From Symbiodinium sp. CCMP2592 (Eukaryota; Sar; Dinophyceae; Suessiales; Symbiodiniaceae): a stretch of 64,000 bases of DNA. The position numbers and the translations under genes are program-made. The notes beneath the pieces are model-generated. The model did not search any database, was not told the origin of the DNA, and worked only from the letters and a program-made list of their open reading frames with translations. The DNA lies in NCBI GenBank assembly GCA_905221615.1, contig CAJNDT010000613.1, positions 718,501 to 782,500 of the forward strand, written 5' to 3'. This document shows positions 42,040 to 52,700 of the stretch, one piece after another (the stretch's first letter is position 1; each line of letters opens with the position of its first letter).

Positions 42040-42115
42040 AGTTGGCTGAAACATGCAAACAACCTTTGTCGGAGCCATCGAACCGGATGTCCTCCCCAAG
42101 CCGCAGACCACTCGG
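42040..42115 (+). CDS. Possible early exon of the channel gene
   Basis: After an acceptor cacacag near 42027 one frame reads TSSLLGQLAETCKQPLSEPS and continues to PSRRPLG before TAATAC. Its polar composition would suit a cytoplasmic N-terminus. Linkage to the channel gene is inferred only from strand and position. Confidence 0.3.
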
Positions 42116-42329
42116 TAATACTTGTAGGGGCCTAACTAGTTACCAATACTATCTTGGGGTTCCGTATGATAACCATAGTGTAATATTATAATGGGCCCCA
42201 TAGCTGCCTTGGGGGTTCCGTACTATAATCATAGTATCATGGGCCCCAAATTCTTATTCTGTTCTAGGCAGGGCTGGCTTTTGCAGCAAGCCGATTCCTC
42301 TGCTGAGCAGCTTTGTACCCGTTCCAGCA

Positions 42330-43180
42330 ACAGATGAATGATGCTGATGCTGTGTTGTGGTTGTGGTTGTAGTTGCTGTTGTTGTGGTTTTCCCGGTCTT
42401 GCGTGTTCTTACTCTGATTGTGATTGCTGTGTTTGTGGTTGCTGTGGTCGTAGTTGTGGTTGTGGCGGCAGAGGATGCTGCTGCTGATAGAGTCATTACT
42501 GTTGGTGTCGTTCTTGTCCATGCTTTGGGTTGTTGTCGAAGAAACAACGAAGCAGAGCACCATGATACTGTGTGGCACCGTAGCTACAGCCATGGAGATG
42601 TCATGACTCGTGAGCATATGGCTATTACTAATGGTGGTCAGATTGTTGAGCATGGCGTGCGCCAGTTTCGCAATCGCGCTTGCATCTCATATTATGGCTT
42701 AAACGACCACGAGGGTTAAACCACGAGGACAATGACGAGCGTCGTTGTCACTTTGAGCATGGTAATGACGGCAGCTGCATCATGTCTTTGACGCCGGCGA
42801 AGGCGATAGCGCCGGTAATGGCATTTTTCAGGACGATGCTGACGAACACCACCACTACGGCTCATGTCATCACCTGGAGAATGGCTGCCGCATGCTCATC
42901 ATATTCAATGTCAAAACAACAGAGTCCTATAGTTGTGTTGCTGTTGCTATTGTTGTCGTTGCTGCTGTAGTGGTGCTGACGGTGATGGCGACGATGCCGC
43001 TGACTTGTTGCATGATGGTCTGCATGGTGATTATGCAGCTGATGAAAATCGTCGGGTCGTCATAAACTTGAAGCGCTTGGTCAGTACTGAAACCGGACCT
43101 ATGTCGGAAATTGAGTTGGCACCCTGCGCCACAGGTCTTGATCTTTGTCGTGGAGTTGTGCCTCCTCTTCTCGGCTAGTG
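42330..43180. repeat. Degenerate GTT/GTG/GCT trinucleotide-rich tract
   Basis: Long runs of gttgtggttgtggttgtagt type, with cat/cac-rich stretches further on. Open frames here encode poly-Val or Thr/His-rich peptides and are judged artefacts of the repeat. Confidence 0.7.
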
Positions 43181-43497
43181 GCGTCAACAATTTCTTCTGC
43201 GGTCCCGATAGGTCATGGAATATCTTTGCATCGGGGCCGCAAACAGGCTGTGGAATTGTAGTATCACATCGAATGGGCAGGGATGTATCATGCGGGGTTC
43301 GCAATTGTCGATCCAGGTCATCAGGATTTGGGTAAGTTTAAGTTGTGCGTGTGACTAGAAAAGCGCAAGCTTCAGTGTTGTGGCTTAAGCTGTTGCAGAG
43401 TGTCCTGTCTAACACCAGCACTACTGTTGGAGTAGTGAGTAGTGAGGCCTTCCCGCCCCGTCTCGTTTCGACTGCGTCAGTACTATATGAGCCCCTA

Positions 43498-43713
43498 CTT
43501 AAAGGATCATGGGACTTAGTAACTGGGGTCATAATTGGGGTAGCTATACTTATAACCCACGTTAGGGGACTTATAACCCTACTTATGGGTAGTTGTCAAA
43601 TTAGGGTCCCTTTGTGGGTCCTTAATATAATACGGTACCTATTATGTAGGGTACCCAAAAAGGGACCCTAAGTTTGACAGCCACCCTTATCACCCTGCCC
43701 ATGAATCTCCAAG
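43498..43713. mobile_element. Family A element carrying a nested family B element
   Basis: cttaaaggatcatgggactt at the left and cccatgaatctccaag at the right are family A ends. 43588-43684 inside is a family B element (gttgtcaaattagggtccct ... aagggaccctaagtttgaca). The right end AAG directly precedes the first supported channel exon at 43714. 43781-43857 is a further truncated family A copy. Confidence 0.85.
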
Positions 43714-46700
43714 CCCTCCCAGGACTTCTCGATCATTGCCTGGTCAGTGCTGGAGACCTCCATTGAGCGCTTCGGCTCAAGTAGGCTTATTATAAGTCCC
43801 CTAAGATGAGTTGTAAGTATAGTTACCCCCATAATGACCCTAGTTGCTAGTTCAAGACTTTCTTTGTTTCAATATAGCCATAACACGGATCGATATTAAG
43901 GTGTCCTTCTTATGGTTGCTTAGTTTTGATTGCCATAACCAGGATCTATAGTAAAAATATTCCCCAAACCCCAAACAATAAACCCAAAAGGCTAAGCACT
44001 AAACCCGAAACCCTAATCCTTAAACCCTAAACCCAAAACCCTTGACCCTAAACCCCCGTAAGAACCAGGCTCTGGGCGCTCACCGTCGCCACCCCGGAGG
44101 CTCAGGCGACCTGTCAAAGAGTTGTGATTTAAAAGAGCAGGTCTCTCTAATCTACGGACCTCAATAATTACCTATATTATTGTGGGGGTTCCTTATTCTA
44201 ATTACAGTATAATGGGCCCCAAAACCCTGTTCTAACTATTAAGGCCCCTAAATAAATGTTCTGGTGGTTTAGGGTTTAAGGTTTGGAATGAGGAATCTAG
44301 GGTTCTAGGGTTTGGGGATTATTTATCTTGCCAGCAGGATCTCTGAGCCTGCTGTTGATTAGGAAGGTTTGTCTGGGGTTTAGGGGTTTATGGGCTCCTT
44401 GGATTTAGGGCGTTTAGGGTTGTATTTTACAGCAATGCTTTCATGGGGTTTGGAAGGGGTCAAGCAAACCCTACGCCTAAAACGTTAAGTCCCGCAACCC
44501 TAAGCCATAATCAACCCACTGACACAAGCACGAGTGTTTGCATCCGTATCCCTGGGATTCCTAATTATGGGCGCTCGGGGAGCCCTAAATTTGATAAGCT
44601 CCATGCATCTGAGACAAGCAGGGCATATGTTGTAGATTTGCATGGTAAAGGTCTGCATATACGTAGAACTTGTGCATGGATACAAGTATAAGACGGATAT
44701 GCATATGCAAGACAACAGTTGCAACAAACATAGATACCAATATAAACAAGCATGTATGTATATATATATAGATATATGTATACATACACAAGCATAGAGA
44801 GGGAGCCTTACGAATACTGGTGACAGTGCATTTGTGGTTTTGATGGCAGGACGCACCTGAAGCCCTAAATCAAGGATTCAAAGTTGGTAGTTGAGGCTTG
44901 TGGAGGGGCATCACGGTGAACAGTGGGAGTGACAACCTCAACCCTATACAACCCTAAACCCTAAACCTTTGAATTCCCAAACCCTACAGTAAACCCTATG
45001 AGCCCGATTTATCCTGGGCCCGAAACCTAAATCCGAAGCTCCAATTTAACCTTATAAACCACAACAAAACCCTATCTAAACCCCATAGGTCCCAAACCCT
45101 AGTCTCTAAATTCTAAACCCCAAATCCTAGTAAAGGATCCCTTAAATGGAATCCCTAAACCCTAAACCCGAGCCCCTCCCCATCCGAAGTCGAAGTCCTA
45201 AACCCTTAAATCCTATAAGCCTAAACCCTGTAAGCCTAAACCCTAGATCCTAAATCCTAAGCCCTAAACCGTTGGGCCCGAGCCCCCCCAACCCAAGTCC
45301 CAGAGGTAAGCGCCAGCCACCTCCGCTTCGTTCGGACCATGCGCCTGGCCGCCCTGATGCATCCGCTTTAGGGTTTTGAGTTTTGGGTTTAGGTATAAGG
45401 GTTTAGGGTTTTGGGGTTTAGGGTATAGGTATAGGGGTTTAGGGTTTTCGGTTCTGGGTTTAGGTGCAGGGGTTTAGGGTTTTGGGGTTTTGGGTTTTGG
45501 AGGGTTTGGGTTTTGGATTTACAGGGTCTACAGTTGGGGTTTGTAGGACTTAGAAGGTTTGGGATTTGGTTAGGGTTTTGGGTTTATCGGGTCTACAGTT
45601 ATGTAGAGTTTAGGATTTAATTTTGCGTTTTGGGTTTAATTATGGGGTCTGTAGTTTTGCAACGCAGGGTTAAGGCTTTAGGATTTGGGTTTAGGGTTTA
45701 AGGGTTCTGTAGGGCTTGCAGTAAGGGTTTAGGGCTCTCATTATCCGTATTGGTCCGGTCGATGTTGTGGTTTGTCGAACTATGTTGCACACGTGCTACC
45801 TTCATCACAATTGTGTTCTAACGTGATTACCCTTCCCAGCACCGGTATTTCTATGAAGCCCGAAGACAGGTTCGCGCATTCCGCGGAGTTCGAGTAGTGC
45901 GGCTGCTGCGGTTGCTGGGCTTCGACTTTTCGTTTTTAGGTTCAGGGGTTTAAGGGCTTGCGGTTTAGGGGTTTAGGAGTTTCGGAGTTCAAGGGTTCAG
46001 GATCTAGGGTTTCGGGTAGAGTTTAGGGGTTTTGGGTTTGGGGCTTAGGGGCTTGATTTACTCTTGGACGACATACGGAGTCTTAGGGTGTAGGCCAAGG
46101 CTTTAGAGTTTGGTTTAGGGTTTAGGGTTTAGGGTTCAAGCTGTTCAGTTCATGTTCCCGGTTGGCAGCTGGGTCCACGATCAGCGGTCATCAGTGGCTC
46201 AAACAAAGGTCCGGTGCGACATTCGTGGAAGTGGGTGTTCTAAGCGTCCTTTTTCATTACATCATCCTTTTTCCTGTTAGTTTCCTGCAAAGATTTGCTG
46301 TTCACGATGATGTTATCGGTTTCTCTTGGAGCTTAAGGGGCTGGGGAATAGCGGTAATAACTTCCTGCCTGTGCCGATAGTGGCGGAACTGCTGCTGAGT
46401 CACTTCCACTTGGCCATGGTCGTGCTTCGTTCCCAAGGTCCAGCCCTAAACCCTAAACCCTAAACCCTAAACCCTAAACCCTAAACCGTCCAGCACCAGA
46501 ACAAAGAGCCAAGCACCCCTACACCCAAACCCAAACACCCCCACCATCCTCAGATGCCAAACTCTACGAAACCCAAAGCCAAAACTATCCTCACATGCCA
46601 CCGAAGCGAGCCGACCCGAAACCCATAGCCAACTTCCCACGGCTTTTGAAGAGCACGACAGTGCTGTAAAGGACGAGTTCCTGAAACCCAGGTGTAGCCA

Positions 46701-49700
46701 TTTAGGGTTTGGGAGGTTCTAGGAGTTGAATGGTTGAGAGTGAAATGTGGGGATTGATAATGGTAGAGTCAGAATGTCAGAAACAACAACACTGGATGGT
46801 GAGGTATGTCAGCGCCCTGCGGACGCTCGTGCTATCCATCATCTCCAGCATGGCTTCACTCTGCTGGACACCCCGGTCGTCTTGCTTCCACATGCCTTGC
46901 ATGCCCTCGGTTAGTTGGCGCTTGTTTTGCCTTAGTCTAAAACCATGAGGGAGTTTCCGAACATTAGGGGAATCACTTCTCGGGGTCCTTATAACAAGGA
47001 TCCTACTATTTCGGGTACTTCATTATTCGGAAACTCCCATATCCGTGAATCCCAACTTGGAGGATCATGGAACTTAGTAAGTAAGGTTATAAGTACCGTA
47101 ATTGGGGTTAGAAGTATAGTTACCCTAATTATAACCCTAGTTACTAAGTCCCATGATCCTTTCAGTAGACCCTATAAAATCCCCTCTTAGCACAGAATCC
47201 CTAGAATCAAAAAAGATGCAAGCTCGACCAGCTTACTTGAAGCGGCGAGGGCGGCTGACAGAAACTCAAGCCAAGCACAGCGAGGTTGCAGTACTCATGC
47301 GAGCGCGCGAACCGCTCGAAGCTTGTTGTGAGAATCAGCGGTTGATTGAGTATACTTGCAAACTGCAGAAGTTGCAGGAGAATTCGTGGGAAGGACCACT
47401 TTCCCAAATTATGTGATGAATCCACGACAGGGCTCGCCGAAATTTTGACTGTCACCAGAAAATGGTGAGACCAGAATCACGAAGGTCACGAGTAATGCAG
47501 CAGAGGGGTCGAAACAGCAAATGGCCATCAGCTGCACATCCTTGCAGGACACTAGCGCTGCTGGTTCTGCTTTTCTACAGCTTCGGCATCGTGCCTTGGC
47601 GTTGGACCCTCCTTTGGCCCCTGAAACGCGAAGGCTTCAGGTTTGGTTTTGTCTAAAACCCTAGACTCAAGACCCTGAACCCCTTAGCCCTCAACCCCAG
47701 ACTTCGTTCTTCCTCCAACTTGTGTATAGGGACTCTCATAGAAGCCCATTAATTACAGATCCCTGATAGAACCGTTTACAGAAACCCTGCTCTGATTCTT
47801 GAGGCCTTTGTTTTGTAGGGATTCTATAGGAGACTTAGCCTCGCTCATAGCGAAGGCACCGACCTCTTAGGGCCGACCGCCAGCTGCTGTAATCATGGGA
47901 CCACATGCATGGGAGTTTCCCAGAGAGCCCAATATCCCTTAGTTAAGCAATATACCTTAAATTATAGGAGGCTTCATATTGTGATTCAAGCCATGTTCCT
48001 CAATTAAGGGGTATTGGGCTCTCTGGGTTCCGAAGATTAGGGGTACCTTTACGGAATCGTTTCAGGGCTCCTTAGAGGGATCTAGAAGGGTTCCATAAAG
48101 GGTTTTTGTCGGGTTTAGAGTTTCCGAAAATAAAGTGTACCATATTTGGGGTCTGTAGAATGAGGGTACTACTGTTTTAGGTTCTATATGAAGAAGTAGG
48201 AGGTTTAGGGGTAGTTGTAAGGGGATTGTACTGCGTAAGGTAACCGTAATCGCGACTTATATTTTAGGGGACTTAGAACACCACTTATAACTACCCACGA
48301 ACTTCAAGTATAGTCAGAAATATTCAGGGTGTTGGGCAAACTTCTAGCATAACTGTACCCAAGTACCCACTACGAGTGGTAGGGGCCATGAGGGGATTTT
48401 TTCTGGCCATTCAGATCTTTGTATATAGCACCTTTATGCACCTCTCGTCAGAGCTTCGGTATCCATTGTAATCTCTTTTGCAGCAGGCGACCGGCCCCAG
48501 TCCAACCAAGCTCCCGGAAGTCAGATTCAGGGCGAAGTTGTGGCGTGGGGGAAAGAAAGAGGGGAGGGGGGTGATGGTGTTGAATCGGAAGTTGGCGCGT
48601 TTAGGGTCCAGGCTTTAGGGAGTTAAGGATATTACACAGTGATTCAGTGATAGGCTTGAGATTTGCTGTTTGAGGCTCGATGTCATTCAGAAACTGGCAA
48701 GGGTTGAGATGAAAGCTTCTACGGCTGACGGCAGGTCATGCCAATAAATCTTATAGACCTGTCTTTTTGACCCAACAAACCCTAAAGCGCACAAACCCTA
48801 AGCCCTAAATAAACCCAAAAACCATACAAACCCTGAACCGTATAATGAACCCTAATTCCTACAAGCAATAAACCTTTAAACGGTATATAAGCTCTAGATA
48901 AACCCTATAAGCCCTAAAATAGGTCATTGTGAAGGCCTCTACATTACAAACCCCAAGTATCCACAGCCCAGAAGCTTGAGGTGTTCACGCAGCTGGTGAT
49001 GGACTACTGCCGTGACGAGGCCTGTGCTCAGAAACCCTGGAGCTTACCAGTACCCCACCGGTCTGGTTCTTAAAGGGAACTCCAGAAAGTTGGAATATGG
49101 TTTCAGGGTAGGATACCTTATAATTTACCATAAAGGGTTTAGGATAATCATATTTCAACTTTCTGGTTTTTACTTTAGTAGGGAATGGGAGAATGGATGC
49201 CTGTGATAGTCCCTTGAGGGTCCATTATAGTAGTCCCTCTAACCCACTCCAACATTCCCTGCTGAGAACCAGACAGCCACTTAAAGGGCCCTTTATCAGA
49301 GCCCTAGCAATGGCCCTTAATAGTGGGTATTTGGGGTAGTTGGGGGGTCTAGGTAGAAGTATAGGGTTTAGGGTACTTATCTAGGGAATTGACAGCAGTG
49401 ACGCCCAAACTGTGGTGAGATTTACCCACAAACTCTTTGTCCACGATCTCCGCAGAGCCCCCATCAATTCCCCAACAAGCCTGAACCCACGGCTCGAGGC
49501 TGTGCGGAGTACGGGCGACGTGAACGCACAGCCTGTGTGTCCAAACAATGTGGCCTTCTACTGGGCCTCAGTGCCGGACTCTTGAATGAAGCAAAGGACA
49601 GCTTCCCTCATTCTCACACGCGCAACCGATCTCAGCCATGTATAATGCTGTATAATTACTCGGAGCCCGAGCCCCAGTGGCGCTTCTTCAGTTGCAGCTG

Positions 49701-52700
49701 TGGCTGGGGCCCCTCGTGCATGAGATCGTAGCAGTCTTGGGCAACTGGGCGACACCCTGCCGTTAGAGCTAGATCATCCTGAGCCATAAACCCTAGTTCT
49801 TGGCCGCAAAGGAAAGTATGCTGACGCTCTTTACCGCGATCACTGGCGGCATGAACTGGGAAGATGCTATGGCGTCACTAAGGGACGCCCGGCTAAACAT
49901 GTCTTCCGGTCGTAGATGCAAGCATCAGGGTTCGGAGATAGAGTTTAAGGTGTTTAAGGTTCAGAGATACAGTTTGGAGGCAGGCGGCGCATACACAACA
50001 ACTGCCGAGAGAGCCCAGTACCCGGCACCCCTTAATTGAGGAATGTAGCTAAAATCATAATACGAGGCCCCTGATAATCCGTATTGAGGTATATTCCGTT
50101 GAATAAGGGGTATTCCGGGTGTGCCTGTGATCCATAGTAACATCGATCAAGCAGGGGATTGCAACACCTGTTGTTTCCTGCCGCTGATACACGCTGTTGA
50201 CATACTACGAATATGACGACAAGGACCTCTGCAAGAACTTATCGAAGCTTGTATGGTGTTTTCACCTCTTGTTTTCTAGGTACTATGACCTGTTTTGACC
50301 CGCCAACGACGAGCTGCAGTGCCAACAGCCGTCGAAAATCACTGCTGAGTGCAGCCATGAATTTCAAGCAAGTATCAAGGCCGTCGCACCGGACAGTATC
50401 AAACTCTTCAGTTGAAAAGAACGCTGACAATCAGAGTGACAGGAAGGTGAAAGGCTCCAAGCATTGACAATGAAGTCAAGTGGATTGCCGTCTCTTTGTT
50501 TGGGTTCCGGAGTAGTACCCGTTTGCCCCTTTTTGTTGTATGGTTCGCTTATCAAGACCGAATAGAAGGAAGACGGGTACCCTTATTAAAAAGGGGCTAC
50601 TCACCCAGAGAGCCCAATACCCTTTAATTAAGGAGTATAGCTTAAATCATAATATGAAGCCCCTTATAATTTAAGGTATATTGCTTAATTAAGGGGTATT
50701 GGGCTCTCTGGGCAGGAACCTAGTTGTGGAATCATGGGCTGCGTCCTTAACCGGCGCCGGGGTGTCGTAGTTTAGCGAGCAGGGTCTATGTCTAAGGCGT
50801 CATTGACTTTAGACCGAAGATAGTATAGGGGCCTAAATAAGTTCTCAATACTATTTCGGGTTTAGTACAATGGGCCCCGAAACCCTATTCTAATTTTTAC
50901 GGCCCCTATATCAAGCAAAGATGAAGCTTGCCCAGTTGATCTCGCCACTGGCCGCGTCCTGTTCCTGAGCCGCAGCAATCCCGTGTGGAATCCAGTGAGG
51001 GCTCGGGGTTGAGCGTGCAGGGCGTAGTCCATATACATTTTTTCGCCGACACCCTCGATCAATCTTGTTGCATTTGGGTTTTCCAGCTTCATCGACCCGG
51101 TAGAGTTGATTTGTTCCGTATCTCAGGCCGATCTGGGTGTGTTGGGGCATGCTTGTAAGCCGTATGCTGCTTCTGCCATGCCTGGCTACAACTAGCAACT
51201 ATGGCCTTGCTTGGCACCTTGCTTGATTCTTAAGCCACCTGACCTTACAAGAACCGGCATCTGCACCCCAAACCTTGCTCAATCCGAACCCTTGAAGTCG
51301 TAGCACCGCTGAATCCCACACACCCTAAACCCTAAACACATACGGGTTTTTGTCAAAATTAGGGTCCCTTTTTGGGTCCTTATTATAATACGGCACCTAG
51401 TACTTAGGGTACCCAAAAAGGGACCATCATTTTGACAACCGCCCATATCACATAAAGCCTGAACCGATATCAAACCGAACCCTCAAGGCCGTAAACCCTA
51501 GGCTTGGTGTTTTATAATCCTGCTATTCAGGGTACTCTATACTAGGGGCCCCAAATTTCGGGAAATCCTAGGCTTCGTGTTTTACATTGCTATCGCTGTG
51601 CTGGCGGTGGTGAACGTGGTGCGGGGGCTTAGACTGGAGCTGGAACATGCAGCTGTGATGAGCTAAACAAGCTGAGGGTTTCGGGCGGTTTGGGGGGTTA
51701 GGATGGCTTAGGGTTTAGGGGTTTATAGGGGTTTATAGGGGTTTATAGGGGTTGAGGGTTTCGGGGCTTCGGGTTTAGGAGTTGAGGGTAACAGTCAACA
51801 GATAAGACTTCAAACCCTGAATGGAGCCCCTCCTTGCGACTTTGAATGTTTTTGAAGGTTTGGATCATAGAGCAGCTGAGCTGAAGAAGTTAGAAGGCAT
51901 GCCTTGGTAAAATGACCATCCGTATGTGAAGCACAGTTGTCCTGCCGGGACTCTGCTTGGGAGCTCCATGCCTGAACATTGTCAGGGCTTCTATGGTGAA
52001 CCCCAGAAAGTTAGAACATTGATTTAGGATGATTAGTGCTAGAATTCCTTCTACTTTGTCTTAAGGTCATGAGGATAATGATGTTCCAAGTTTCTGGCTT
52101 CTACTGTAGGCCAAACCAACACATCAAGTTGGATCTGGGCTCCTTCATGTTGTAAGTAGCAGGGAAGTAGAGCACAGTCAAGGATTTGGATGTCAATCGT
52201 GAGCATTTCTGCGTTGCAGCACATTCGAGATGTGGGTCTCGTGCAATTCGATTTCCCCAACTTCGAAAAATTGGCGCCAGCCTTTCAACATTAGCACACT
52301 GTCTACAAGTTCTTCTTTCTGCAATAGGCGTGCTGGCTACGAGTGGGCTTTTGGCTCACAAGGTGTACCAGCACGAGAACGACACACACACACACACACG
52401 CAATTGGCAGGTGACGGGCGTGTTCTGCTCCACAGCCATGGAGTCTGCATCGGCGGATAAGGAGAGCTGCGCCAAATTCCCACCTGGGATCGGGCTCCTG
52501 CTACTTTCTTTTCTAAGACAGGAAAGTCTTTGTTGCCATATCCAGGAGTCGGGTCCAGGGTCAACGGTTGATATAACGCTTAGGGTTCACTTCTTCATCT
52601 ATAATAATGTGCTATAAATATTCCACAAGAAATTTCTATCTTCTTCATCTAGAATATATTGTAATATACCACAAGAAATTTCTAAAGTATACTGTAATCT

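Larger units (their letters stand above)
43714..47589 (+). other. Channel exons for S3, voltage sensor S4, S4-S5 linker and S5
   Basis: 43714-43780 reads PSQDFSIIAWSVLETSIERF (S3-like) and ends one base into a codon, completed by AG at 45304. The next exon gives LRFVRTMRLAAL, and 45870-45923 gives VRAFRGVRVVRLLRLLGF. Joined, basic residues fall at every third position across about eight turns, the signature of S4. 46804-46866 gives YVSALRTLVLSIISSMASLC (S4-S5 linker). 47548-47589 gives TLALLVLLFYSFGI (S5). Borders between the two S4 exons and before the linker are not fully resolved. Confidence 0.85.
48981..52461 (+). other. Channel exons for turret, pore loop, S6 and post-S6
   Basis: 48981-49019 (VFTQLVMDYCRDE) continues S5 into the turret. 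49499-49581 adds CPNNVAFYWASVPD. 49812-49883 holds the pore loop SMLTLFTAITGGMNWEDAM, matching the TLF-x-x-x-(S/T)GG-x-(D/N)W pattern of dinoflagellate and bacterial-type Na/Ca channels. 50936-50960 (LISPLAAS) and 51572-51618 (FVFYIAIAVLAVVNV) form S6. 52411-52461 (VTGVFCSTAMESASADK) is the conserved post-S6 helix. Phases agree from 50936 to 52461. Confidence 0.9.

Noticed and set aside
42357-42719. 120-codon + frame rich in valine
   Set aside because: It follows a degenerate GTT/GTG tract, and the complementary strand is equally open with Thr/Asn repeats. No splice or domain support.
47462-47656. Alternative + frame with KQQMAISCTSLQDTSAAG
   Set aside because: The overlapping frame gives TLALLVLLFYSFGI, which fits S5 and the phases of the channel exons.
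50200-50470. Coding-like stretches between the pore and S6 exons of the channel
   Set aside because: The pore and S6 exons join through the small exon at 50936-50960, leaving no place for extra residues. They may be chance open frames.
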